This document shows, one piece after another, positions 17,840-25,383 of a DNA stretch of 64,000 bases. The notes under the pieces were generated by a model. The model ran no database searches and was not told the DNA's origin. It worked only from the letters and a program-made list of their open reading frames with translations. A program made the translations under genes and the position numbers. Each line of letters begins with the position of its first letter. Within the stretch, counting starts at the first letter, position 1. Origin of the DNA: an uncultured Bacteroides sp. (GTDB lineage: Bacteria; Bacteroidota; Bacteroidia; Bacteroidales; Bacteroidaceae); assembly GCA_900766005.1 (NCBI GenBank), contig CAAFTU010000069.1:67938-131937 (forward strand). The letters run 5' to 3'.

Positions 17840-17934
17840 GTTATCACTTGTTTTATTATCACAATGCAAATTTAAAATATTGTGATAATATATGCAAACA
17901 TTATCACAATTATTTTTATAAAACATTGTGATAA
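17840..17934 (-). promoter_or_regulatory. Promoter bracketed by four operator half-sites
   Basis: The 11-mer ATTATCACAAT occurs at 17855-17865 and 17900-17910. Its inverse ATTGTGATAAT is at 17879-17889 and 17924-17934, giving two identical palindromes with 13-nt spacers, 45 bp apart. A degenerate fifth site is at 17840. On the minus strand a promoter with TTTG (17895-17898), 20 nt, TAAATTTG (17867-17874) fits exactly between the sites. Binding at the sites would occlude it. Confidence 0.85.
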
Positions 17935-17945
17935 TGTAAAAAATA

Positions 17946-17975
17946 AAAGGCCCACATATAATTGTGAGCCTTTTT
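17946..17975 (-). terminator. Terminator of the late tail/cargo operon
   Basis: AAAAGGC and GCCTTTTT form the base of an interrupted hairpin (CAC / GTG continuing the stem) after the stop of the gene at 18000. It separates late transcription from the right-end operon. Confidence 0.7.
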
Positions 17976-17999
17976 AAAAGCAATTAAAAAGCCTTTAAA

Positions 18000-18488
18000 T
18001 TACTTTTTAACCGCTTGCATATAATGCCAAATCTTACCTTCTGCAGCATCTTCATCTTGGAAGAAGTACTTGTATGCTGCTTTCAATATTGTTTCGTCAT
18101 CAAGCACCTGACACATGTCAGAATAGAACGCATTAAATGCTACATACTTGTCCCAGCAAGTTGTCCCAGAAGGAAAAGCCAAACCTTTTGTAGCTTCTTC
18201 TATTTGCGCTTTGCTCCAATACTCTCCGCTTCTCCGATCGCCTGATTTACCAGTGTATCTGATTTGAGCGACATCATATCTAGCAAAGTCTTCGTTGTAA
18301 TGAGGGCCATAGAACAATTCATGTTGTTCTCTCATAAATTTCCAGTAACCTTCTTTAGACAATTCACCTCGCTGCGCCATTGCCATATACTTTGCAGCCA
18401 TACAAGCAGAAGCCCACATTTTTTGTTCACTTACCACGCCTGCAGCTTTAGCTTCTTCAAGCATACTATCATAACTGTATTCTTTCAT
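18000..18488 (-). CDS. Phage late-end cassette protein, unknown function
   Basis: 162 residues, soluble, many aromatic residues. The pattern ELFYGPHYNEDFAR ... AFNAFYSDM ... EGKIWHYMQAV resembles a family I recall from gut Firmicutes phages, where a small protein has LYGPHF and GK-W-YY motifs; no function is known to me. Last gene of the four-gene cassette 18000-20242 at the distal end of the tail operon; 4 nt separate it from the preceding gene. Could be a minor virion or assembly protein. Confidence 0.7.
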   Translation of the reverse strand: MKEYSYDSMLEEAKAAGVVSEQKMWASACMAAKYMAMAQRGELSKEGYWKFMREQHELFYGPHYNEDFARYDVAQIRYTGKSGDRRSGEYWSKAQIEEATKGLAFPSGTTCWDKYVAFNAFYSDMCQVLDDETILKAAYKYFFQDEDAAEGKIWHYMQAVKK

Positions 18489-18492
18489 ATTC

Positions 18493-18933
18493 TTATTTTA
18501 ATAATTGTTTAATTTCCAATAAGTCATCAGAGTTTAATCTGATTTTCCCAAGGTCTCCAAATAAAAAGTCCAGCATAGGATTAGAAGGAATTTCCAAGTT
18601 CAACTCACCTTTGCCTATTTTAATGGAAAATCCTGCTAATTGAGTTTCATAGACATCCATCTGTTTGAATATAGATACAGCATCGTTAATCAGCATATCT
18701 GTATCTATATTCCCATTTTCGTCTGCAATAAACAGCATTGCCGCATCTACATAGCTTGATATTTGTTGATCTGATTTTGCCAAATAGTTTTTCAATCCTC
18801 TTTTTAAATAAACGGAAGCAGTTGACAAGCGAGGATGAGAAGAACATAATTGATTGATTTTACCTTCTCCCCATGTCTGAATTGCTTTCTTTACATCCGA
18901 TTTTAACTTATCAATAAATTCAACTGTATACAT
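18493..18933 (-). CDS. Phage late-end cassette protein, unknown function
   Basis: 146 residues, mostly helical, no signal peptide or membrane span. Charged N-terminus (FIDKLKSDVKKAIQTWGEGK). A C-terminal part has NPMLDFLFGDLGKIRLNSDDLLEIKQLLK. I do not recognise the family. Three nucleotides separate it from the upstream coiled-coil gene, so the cassette is transcribed and probably translated together. Confidence 0.7.
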   Translation of the reverse strand: MYTVEFIDKLKSDVKKAIQTWGEGKINQLCSSHPRLSTASVYLKRGLKNYLAKSDQQISSYVDAAMLFIADENGNIDTDMLINDAVSIFKQMDVYETQLAGFSIKIGKGELNLEIPSNPMLDFLFGDLGKIRLNSDDLLEIKQLLK

Positions 18934-18936
18934 GTT

Positions 18937-19437
18937 TTATCCTTTCTTTTCTTTTTTCATTTTTAAAAAATCAGCATAAGGCATATTAGCATATTTTTCA
19001 GTGTACTCCTGGAAAAGCAACAGACTTTTGTTAGCATCTTCAGACATCGTTTTTTTCAATTTCTTCAAAAGAGAAAGATGATTTTCCAAGGCTTTTTTCC
19101 CTTCTGGTGAGCGTTCTACTATGGGGCGCATAATCTTCATATATTCGTTCTGCAATATATTCATGACCATGTTTTGAGAATTCTGGAATTCTTGATTCTC
19201 ATTCAGCATAGAAAATTCACTTTCTGACAATTCAGATGTGATACGATCTATTTCATCCCATACAGGCGACTGGCTAGATTGAGGCTGAGATTGAAATTGC
19301 TGCAGCTGTTGTCTACGTTGTTCTAACTGCTGTTGAGCTTGCTGAAGCCGAACAATTTCCATATCCAAATCAGAAGGATTGGAATAACTAGGTGTGCGCA
19401 TTAACGGATCATTTCCGCTTACATAGATATTTTGCAT
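18937..19437 (-). CDS. Gln-rich coiled-coil phage protein, unknown function
   Basis: 166 residues. The N-terminal third contains a Gln-rich coiled coil (LQQAQQQLEQRRQQLQQFQ), followed by further helices and a Lys-rich tail. Such proteins often serve in assembly, but nothing identifies it. Preceded by the terminator-like hairpin at 19463, which may adjust its level relative to the gene at 19511. Confidence 0.7.
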   Translation of the reverse strand: MQNIYVSGNDPLMRTPSYSNPSDLDMEIVRLQQAQQQLEQRRQQLQQFQSQPQSSQSPVWDEIDRITSELSESEFSMLNENQEFQNSQNMVMNILQNEYMKIMRPIVERSPEGKKALENHLSLLKKLKKTMSEDANKSLLLFQEYTEKYANMPYADFLKMKKEKKG

Positions 19438-19462
19438 AATTTTGTTTAATTAGATGGATACA

Positions 19463-19494
19463 AAAAGTAGGGCATCCGAAGATGCCCTACTTTT
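19463..19494 (-). terminator. Intra-cassette terminator-like hairpin
   Basis: Perfect 14-bp stem with a stable CGAA loop (AGTAGGGCATC / GATGCCCTACT core) and T-run on the minus strand. It lies between two cassette genes, so it probably acts as a partial terminator. Confidence 0.8.
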
Positions 19495-19510
19495 AAATCA
19501 GGCTCAATAA

Positions 19511-20242
19511 TTAAGCCCCAGCAGATGCCGCTGGCACACATGAGCAAGGGTTGTAAGAACCAAATCCTGTTACAGTAGGAGTATTAGGCAATACAACCTC
19601 TCCAGAGATCATGCGGCAGGTTTTGCGATCTGTGTAATTGATACCGGCAGTGTAAGCCTTTTCAATTTCACACTGGATAAGTTTGTCCTGGTAAGGACGG
19701 ATAGCAGCATTAATTGCAACTTCTTTTTCCAGGCCGGCAATTCTGTTAGCCAAGATGTCAAAGTTGTCGCGCTGTCCTTTGTACAAAGCAAATGCATCTG
19801 CATTCTGCTTAGCGGTCAAATCGTCAAAGCTGTCACGTGTAGACTTGTACAATCCAAAATCTGCATCAACCTGAGATTTCCACAGCTGGAATTTTTCGTT
19901 CACGTCGATTTCACGTGCTCCGGCCATCATTTCAAGGGTGTTGACTTTCTGAGACCAAATGGTGTTCGTCAGCTCTACAACATCGTCACACTCTTTAGCC
20001 CATGACTGGAATGCAGAGGGAGAGGCAGATGTCGATCCTCCAACGTTGTTAATATTTACATTTTCAGGCATACCGCCACCAAATCCCAAACCACGGCCGC
20101 GGCCCCACAATGCAGCTGCGCCAAGAACAGTACCTGCGATGCCAAAACCTAAGCCTGTGTTGGCTGTAGACTTAGATGCGTACTTGTGTGCACCATCTTC
20201 ATGAATTACTTTTTCTACTACTTCTTTCTTTTCAGTATCCAT
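19511..20242 (-). CDS. Gly-rich/repeat-containing phage protein, possible virion or fibre protein
   Basis: 243 residues from ATG 20242; the upstream ATG at 20281 would add a short basic leader. Order: charged N-terminus, a glycine-rich hydrophobic segment (GLGFGIAGTVLGAAALWGRG), then imperfect repeats (FQLWKSQVDADFGLYKSTRD, ADAFALYKGQRDNFDIL), then a Cys-containing tail ending NPCSC. The repeat part looks like an elongated coiled-coil stalk. Comparable proteins occur in other gut phages, with no role known to me. First gene of the four-gene cassette. Confidence 0.7.
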   Translation of the reverse strand: MDTEKKEVVEKVIHEDGAHKYASKSTANTGLGFGIAGTVLGAAALWGRGRGLGFGGGMPENVNINNVGGSTSASPSAFQSWAKECDDVVELTNTIWSQKVNTLEMMAGAREIDVNEKFQLWKSQVDADFGLYKSTRDSFDDLTAKQNADAFALYKGQRDNFDILANRIAGLEKEVAINAAIRPYQDKLIQCEIEKAYTAGINYTDRKTCRMISGEVVLPNTPTVTGFGSYNPCSCVPAASAGA

Positions 20243-20319
20243 ACTTTTAAATTTAATGTTAATACTATGTTTTTTTCTCACATTGCAAATTTATTGTAAG
20301 GCAGAAACATAGCATAAGA

Positions 20320-20613
20320 TTACCTTTCGAGCAAATTGCGAACATTTTGCGCATAGCTTGCAATAATTTTATTGGATTTCTGTCGACTCATAAAATTGTT
20401 ATGTAAATTACGAATTGAGGCTGGTGTCTTATGTAAGTATTCTGCAATTTGGTTGGGGTATAACCCCTGCTCAACAAGGATATTCACCAGGATACTACGT
20501 GCATCTACTACAGGTACAATTTTAGAATTTGACAAGATCATGAATTCCGGTATTTCAGTTTCTTGTGCAACGAGTGATAAAACGTGAGAAAACAACTGTG
20601 TCTTACACATAAT
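20320..20613 (-). CDS. Small HTH protein resembling DnaA domain IV
   Basis: 97 residues from ATG 20613. The core IVPVVDARSILVNILVEQG ... QIAEYLHKTPASIRNL aligns by eye with the C-terminal DNA-binding domain of DnaA in this window (REVVQARQIAMYLAKNY ... KIGKFIGNKDHATVL). The DnaA-box signature DHATV is absent, so target recognition should differ. It may regulate late or cargo genes, or act in replication. The inverted-repeat element 20640-20760 lies directly upstream. Confidence 0.65.
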   Translation of the reverse strand: MMCKTQLFSHVLSLVAQETEIPEFMILSNSKIVPVVDARSILVNILVEQGLYPNQIAEYLHKTPASIRNLHNNFMSRQKSNKIIASYAQNVRNLLER

Positions 20614-20639
20614 ATTAAAATTTTTATTAAATTTGTATT

Positions 20640-20760
20640 GCCAATCAATCTTTATAACAAAAAACAGCACTAAGTAGCGTGAGAGGATATTTGCCCCCGA
20701 CATAGCTGCTTAGTGCTGTTATTTATAAGATTGATTGGCGTCGTCTTATTTGTCGGGGGC
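20640..20760 (-). other. Large interleaved inverted repeats (structured RNA / possible pseudoknot)
   Basis: Arms at 20640-20678 and 20705-20739 are near-perfect inverted repeats (about 35 nt, few differences). The loop between them contains GCCCCCGACA (20693-20702), which is perfectly complementary to TGTCGGGGGC at 20751-20760. The two helices interleave, so in the minus-strand RNA they form a pseudoknot or two alternative hairpins. The large hairpin ends in a T-run on the minus strand, as in a terminator. It separates the gene at 20766 from the one at 20320. Confidence 0.8.
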
Positions 20761-20765
20761 TTTTT

Positions 20766-21068
20766 TCAATTCATAAGAAATTCAAACCACACTCCTAATG
20801 CTACTGCTAAGTAGACTAATAATGATCCAAGCATAGCCGCCCATACATCTTTCCAATCGGGCTTATCATCCAGAAGAACTTCTTTAAGTATTGATATGAT
20901 CAATACAAATACGGCGCCTATTGTTACTGCTGAAACCTTCTCCCATGATACTAATGGTTCCTGCAAGATCACAACGAAAGTGATAAGGGAACAAATAAAT
21001 CCTCCCCCTAAGAAGTGAAGGGCTTTGTCAGTCCCGACTTTTTCCAAAAAAGAATCTAAAATTTTCAT
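20766..21068 (-). CDS. Small membrane protein, YfiM-like
   Basis: 100 residues with three or so membrane spans. The N-terminal TDKALHFLGGGF motif recalls YfiM-type small membrane proteins, whose function is unknown. It sits after the tail-fibre gene, a usual place for fibre chaperones or accessory membrane proteins. A holin role is possible but the lysis cassette lies elsewhere (26519-28465). Confidence 0.65.
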   Translation of the reverse strand: MKILDSFLEKVGTDKALHFLGGGFICSLITFVVILQEPLVSWEKVSAVTIGAVFVLIISILKEVLLDDKPDWKDVWAAMLGSLLVYLAVALGVWFEFLMN

Positions 21069-21118
21069 ACTGTTATTTTTATGGCAGGGATTTCTCCCCG
21101 CCGGTTAAACTTTCCGAG

Positions 21119-23194
21119 TTACTCTACAAGTAAAATGATAAAGGATGATTCTCCTTCTTCATATGAAACTGAAATATATAATCCATTGTTATAAATATCC
21201 GTCTTCAACACAACATTATTACTATTAATTACAGAGATTCTTTTCCCATTCATTTTTTCAGAAATAACCAAATGGTCGTTCATCTGTTTTGAATAGTCGG
21301 CAAAAACAAAATATTTATTATCAAATTCAAGATAATACATACCTATTCTTCCATCCACTTCATTATACTTGAAAAAACATCTATATAATACAGCAGTATA
21401 TACTGAATCGGGAGAAAGTGTGTCTCCTGATTTATAAGAATCAACGCCATGGGGATATACCTTTCCTGTATCTTTCCTGACTTCAAATGTCATATTGGTA
21501 TATTTTTTCAAATCTTTTCCCACACCGTAAGGAAGAAATCCTAAAGCAAATCCACAATTGCCATTTATCTGTATTACTCTATCTACAGGTCGTTCCTTAT
21601 CTGCCCAATACGTTTCAGTAAATAAAAATGGTGATAGCGCAGAACTCCATGGAACTTGTATGGGAGTGTTAAAATTGTATCCATTTATCTCTTGAGAATT
21701 AGGTATATAATATTTAACGGTTCCATCTTTTAATGTTCCTATCATTCCAGCTTGCGAAAACATGACATCTTGAAATTTTATCACTTGATTTGTAACAAAA
21801 TTGGAGATTAACAACAATGACATATTCGGCAAAAATCGATATATATTTTCAATTTTTACCATAGTTGAGCTTTCAAAGTCTGCAGGTTTATCTTGTCCTT
21901 TTCTTGCGATTATATTTTTCAGGACCTCATCTGTATTGACTACCGAATAAGATTCTACAATGTCAAATTCTCTAGACCTGTATAATTTAGCCTCACTTAC
22001 CCTTATACTATTATTATATAATCTCTGTTGAACATCAAATACAGCTGGCCATAGCTGAGTTGAGGATACAGATGTCACATGTAATTCACCACCTTCAGTA
22101 CCAGTTAAATTTCCGGCTTTAAGCGCTATAAAACTTTGGCTTTCAGAAGTACCTTTATTTTCAGACAGAAAGAGTATCTTATTATTGTCAACAATTCTCA
22201 TGATGTAGAATTTAGTTCCACTAGAATCAGTCCATTCTGTACCTATCGCTGTATTATCCTTACCGTGCCCTTCAATAGTAGCAATAACACATGGTTGAGC
22301 ATGATTGCCGCCTAACGTGGTATTTTGCGCGTGAAAAGGTCCTACATCATCTCCCATTCCAAATTTAACATTTTCATTATCAAATTTGATAAAATTAAAT
22401 ATAGGATTACCGTTATAAGAAGCATTTTCTTGCGTATAATATCTGTTAAGAGTTGCGGTCAAAGAGTTATTACCGCATTTATATAAGAGAGTTTTGTCAC
22501 TCTTTAATTCAATGGTAAAGTCATCCCCTAAAGCAGATTCCAGACTTCCCAATAAATCCTTTTTTGTGACTAATGCTTTATCATTTTTAGCCAAAAATGA
22601 CGTATCATCTTTCAAGTTAATTATTTCTTTTTCAAAATATTTCTCAAAAACCACATTTTCCCCAAAGAATAATCCAGATAAAGACAAATCCCAAATAGGA
22701 GCATCTGGGACTCCAGGCTGTTTGTTCATTATGGTTAATATGCATTGCGACGAATTAAGTGGAGAGACAAAGCTCTTTACATTTTCCAATTGTGTCCCAT
22801 TAATATGATTGCCTTCTTTGTCAAAAAAATTAACAAACCTGGCATTATTATTGTTATCTTCATTAATGCCTGAAGGAGCATATATACTATAACAGGAATC
22901 TGGTTTTATCTCTATTTTTTCAGTGTAACTGTATATTTCATAAGGTGTTGGTACCCCTTTTGCATCAATATAATATCCGTCTGTAAATTTAGATGGGTCT
23001 ATCAGATTAGCACCAATTATTTCTTGTTTAATAAATTCGTCAGTAATATTTGTGTTTTTATTGATGTTTTTTTCTAACGCGGAAAGTTTCTCATCCAGAT
23101 TACCTCCTCCAGATGTCATCTTTACCTGCTCCGACGAAGTGACAGGATAGACCTTCTGTCCGTTCTTATTTTTAAGTTGTACTTTTCTTGCCAT
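21119..23194 (-). CDS. Large tail fibre / receptor-binding protein
   Basis: 691 residues. The N-terminus ARKVQLKNKNGQKVYPVTSS looks like a virion-attachment head of Bacteroides phage tail proteins, followed by a coiled segment (LDEKLSALEKNINKN). The remainder is beta-rich and unrelated to anything I recognise. It is the largest gene of the fibre region and is more AT-rich than the baseplate genes, as expected of a recently exchanged host-range module. No C-type lectin variable region or retroelement template was seen near it. Confidence 0.75.
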   Translation of the reverse strand: MARKVQLKNKNGQKVYPVTSSEQVKMTSGGGNLDEKLSALEKNINKNTNITDEFIKQEIIGANLIDPSKFTDGYYIDAKGVPTPYEIYSYTEKIEIKPDSCYSIYAPSGINEDNNNNARFVNFFDKEGNHINGTQLENVKSFVSPLNSSQCILTIMNKQPGVPDAPIWDLSLSGLFFGENVVFEKYFEKEIINLKDDTSFLAKNDKALVTKKDLLGSLESALGDDFTIELKSDKTLLYKCGNNSLTATLNRYYTQENASYNGNPIFNFIKFDNENVKFGMGDDVGPFHAQNTTLGGNHAQPCVIATIEGHGKDNTAIGTEWTDSSGTKFYIMRIVDNNKILFLSENKGTSESQSFIALKAGNLTGTEGGELHVTSVSSTQLWPAVFDVQQRLYNNSIRVSEAKLYRSREFDIVESYSVVNTDEVLKNIIARKGQDKPADFESSTMVKIENIYRFLPNMSLLLISNFVTNQVIKFQDVMFSQAGMIGTLKDGTVKYYIPNSQEINGYNFNTPIQVPWSSALSPFLFTETYWADKERPVDRVIQINGNCGFALGFLPYGVGKDLKKYTNMTFEVRKDTGKVYPHGVDSYKSGDTLSPDSVYTAVLYRCFFKYNEVDGRIGMYYLEFDNKYFVFADYSKQMNDHLVISEKMNGKRISVINSNNVVLKTDIYNNGLYISVSYEEGESSFIILLVE

Positions 23195-23210
23195 AATCTT
23201 ATGAATTAAG

Positions 23211-23630
23211 TTATAAATCGGTTGTTTCTCCCTGATCCTCTATTACAGGAACAGCGTCTGATATAGGTGTACGGAGCCAGTCAAGAAAATCTTCTACTGT
23301 GCCTTCATTACCGGCTTTAAGCCAAACTTGATATGCGGAATCTCCCTGTACACCCAGCTGCATATCTCCTGATATTGTCACAGTCTCCGTCTTGATATCT
23401 GAACACGGATCTGAAGACTCTTCGCACGTTGTTGATACAATCTTCAGAAAGTTACATGCATCCAACGCTGTATGCTGTCCGTCTAATGTAGCATACAATG
23501 TAGCAGAATATCTTCCAGTAGATTTCTGCAGTTCCGGAGGGACAGAGAACACGACTTCCTTACTTTCGAGTTCAAAAGGAATATCTGTATGATTACCCAA
23601 CGGATCATGCAACACCAGCCGAAGACTCAT
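23211..23630 (-). CDS. Tail-fibre accessory protein (beta-sandwich), downstream part of an amber-interrupted frame
   Basis: 139 residues from ATG 23630. It reads as a beta-sandwich: FELESKEVVFSVPPELQKS, TGRYSATLYATLDGQ, ACNFLKIV, then a collar-like segment GDSAYQVWLKAGNEGTVEDF that is common in phage fibre connectors. The same frame continues upstream to ATG 23711 through a single TAG at 23646-23648. The upstream 21 codons look like the missing first strands of the domain. Translation may therefore be truncated, re-initiated or read through. Confidence 0.7.
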   Translation of the reverse strand: MSLRLVLHDPLGNHTDIPFELESKEVVFSVPPELQKSTGRYSATLYATLDGQHTALDACNFLKIVSTTCEESSDPCSDIKTETVTISGDMQLGVQGDSAYQVWLKAGNEGTVEDFLDWLRTPISDAVPVIEDQGETTDL

Positions 23631-23711
23631 ATCCTCTAATGGCTGCTAACCTCCGTTTACCGTCACATTCCACCGGCAACGTATATCCTTATCTTTCCGA
23701 ACATTTACCAT
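23631..23711 (-). other. Upstream in-frame segment with amber codon
   Basis: ATG 23711 gives MVNVRKDKDIRCRWNVTVNGG, then TAG (23646-23648), then QPLED leading in frame into the ATG at 23630. The peptide starts 2 nt after the preceding stop codon, like a normal operon gene start, and completes the domain at 23211-23630. Either a nonsense mutation or a read-through codon. Confidence 0.7.
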
Positions 23712-23713
23712 AG

Positions 23714-24112
23714 CTATACATCGTTAGTTTCACCAAGATCATCCATAATGCTATCCCATACAACATACCCTGCATCCAGTTTTGTCCGCAGCTGCCATCC
23801 AGGATTCTGCCAGCTGAAGACCTTGCCGTTATCCGGTGCCGAAGCATCATCCTGGTTGTAAATATTCACCAGCATGCCGCGACGCAATGGAGTTCCGTCC
23901 TTGTCATCTACCGGATTGCTGTCAGCCTCCATGGCGCTTACTGTCGCATAAGTTTTCCGGATGCCCAGAGAGCTTCCGTTAATCTCAGTCTGATTGGCAT
24001 AATCAGCAAGGTCACGGATCAGATCTCCCACTTCTTCAGGTGGAATACTTTCCGTCTTCCACTTGGCCGACAATTCATCAGCCCTCTTCTTAATGTCGTA
24101 TATATCTGCCAT
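23714..24112 (-). CDS. Tail fibre-associated protein
   Basis: 132 residues from ATG 24112; the longer frame to 24160 overlaps the upstream gene and was not used. Helical N-terminus (ADIYDIKKRADELSAKW), then a beta-rich part with RRGMLVNIYNQDDASAPDNGKVFSWQNPGW, a pattern common in Bacteroides phage tail-fibre or collar proteins that bridge fibre and baseplate. Function inferred from position. Confidence 0.65.
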   Translation of the reverse strand: MADIYDIKKRADELSAKWKTESIPPEEVGDLIRDLADYANQTEINGSSLGIRKTYATVSAMEADSNPVDDKDGTPLRRGMLVNIYNQDDASAPDNGKVFSWQNPGWQLRTKLDAGYVVWDSIMDDLGETNDV

Positions 24113-24119
24113 AACAATA

Positions 24120-24899
24120 TTAATATCTGGTTCGTAATATGACTCTTCTATTTGCTTCAATCCTGGTAACAGGAGTTCCGTCCACGTTCTTCAGATAAAT
24201 GTTTCCGTTGTTCGCCTGGATCATCACTGCTGAATAAACATTATCATTCACATCAGTAATGAATCCCAACCCTTGGAACGACACACTTTCACGATATTTC
24301 ACATACAACCCACCGGAAAGAGTCACCTCTGAAATTGTCGGACCGGCCAATACAATACCTGTACTTCCATCCTGATAAGTCGTCAGCGTGACATAAGGAA
24401 GGACTAACCCTTCATTCACGCTATCGATATATACGTCCAGTTTCTTCGAGGCTTTCGGAATACTGACATAATGCAATACCGACAGCACTTCAATATCGCT
24501 CACCGAAGTGTCATCCTTCAAAGACTCAACTACCAGCGTAGCATAGCTTTTTTCGCGGCGTGCGCCCTGTTCTCCATTGCCAAGGGTAACAACAGCCTCT
24601 TGTACTCTTGTGATCTTCCAATACAGGAAAGTGCCTTTCTCAGTGCTGGCAATCTCACCGGAAGCCACTGAAAAGATCTCCCCGTGCAGCGCTATCCACC
24701 CTGCGGTCCATGATATCTTTTCATTGCCGTCAGAAGTATCCTGGCGGGTAACTACGCATCCGGCAAGACGCGCATTTCCATCTTCTGTTGAAAAGGCATT
24801 TAAAAGGGCTTTAAAGGACTCTCTAACGGCGTCCTGCATATAGACAATATCGGTAAGTTTCAACGGCACTCCACCGTTCGGATTAAGCATCTTATTCAT
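24120..24899 (-). CDS. Tail fibre protein (proximal)
   Basis: 259 residues, beta-rich. The N-terminal GGVPLKLTDIVYMQDAVRESFKALLNAFS is typical of baseplate-proximal fibre proteins in Bacteroides phages, with the segment GWIALHGEIFSVASGE following. Its start overlaps the end of the gp48-like gene. It lies where Mu has gp49/S, after the gp48 position, so it is likely the first fibre segment. Confidence 0.7.
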   Translation of the reverse strand: MNKMLNPNGGVPLKLTDIVYMQDAVRESFKALLNAFSTEDGNARLAGCVVTRQDTSDGNEKISWTAGWIALHGEIFSVASGEIASTEKGTFLYWKITRVQEAVVTLGNGEQGARREKSYATLVVESLKDDTSVSDIEVLSVLHYVSIPKASKKLDVYIDSVNEGLVLPYVTLTTYQDGSTGIVLAGPTISEVTLSGGLYVKYRESVSFQGLGFITDVNDNVYSAVMIQANNGNIYLKNVDGTPVTRIEANRRVILRTRY

Positions 24900-25383
24900 A
24901 TTCGTAGATATTAATTATGTACTTTCTTCCCACTACCTTGTAAGTATCCAGGAAGATCCTTATTTGACTTTCGTAATCTCTCAAAAATGATGGAACATTT
25001 ACAATGAAGTCACCATCATACCTGCCTTCACCGTCATTTCTCCAGAATTCCTGTTCCGGCGACTCTTCATCGTCATTATACATCATCAGGCCGGGAAACG
25101 GCTCATCATCATTGTACATATAGAATGATTCAGCCGGAACATCCGTAATGTATATCTCATTGTTCTTTAGAAAAAACATTTCATTCAGATTGGTCTCCAA
25201 GCTGATAACCTGCCCAGTAATGACAATACGATTCATCGACTGCTTCCGGTAACTCATGAATACATCATGAAGGTGCGAAAAGGGGGCAACCAGTACCCGA
25301 ATGAATGAAAACAAGCGCGGTTTCCGGAGAAATGGCGGGAGAAGAAGCTGCGCCAGTTTGACCATATCTAATTCATACCACAT
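24892..25383 (-). CDS. Baseplate protein in the Mu gp48 position
   Basis: 163 residues. No domain I recognise with certainty: a hydrophobic N-terminus (LAQLLLPPFLRKPRLFSFIRV) is followed by an acidic middle and YKVVGRKYIINIYE at the end. It follows the baseplate J-like gene with an overlap, exactly where Mu gp48 and P2 gpI lie, so it probably closes the baseplate wedge and receives the fibre. Position is the main evidence. Confidence 0.65.
   Translation of the reverse strand: MWYELDMVKLAQLLLPPFLRKPRLFSFIRVLVAPFSHLHDVFMSYRKQSMNRIVITGQVISLETNLNEMFFLKNNEIYITDVPAESFYMYNDDEPFPGLMMYNDDEESPEQEFWRNDGEGRYDGDFIVNVPSFLRDYESQIRIFLDTYKVVGRKYIINIYEYE

Noticed and set aside
17822..17983. N-terminal extension of the 17615 gene to 17983
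   Set aside because: It would be translated from within the promoter/operator array; ATG 17821 lies properly downstream of the -7 element.
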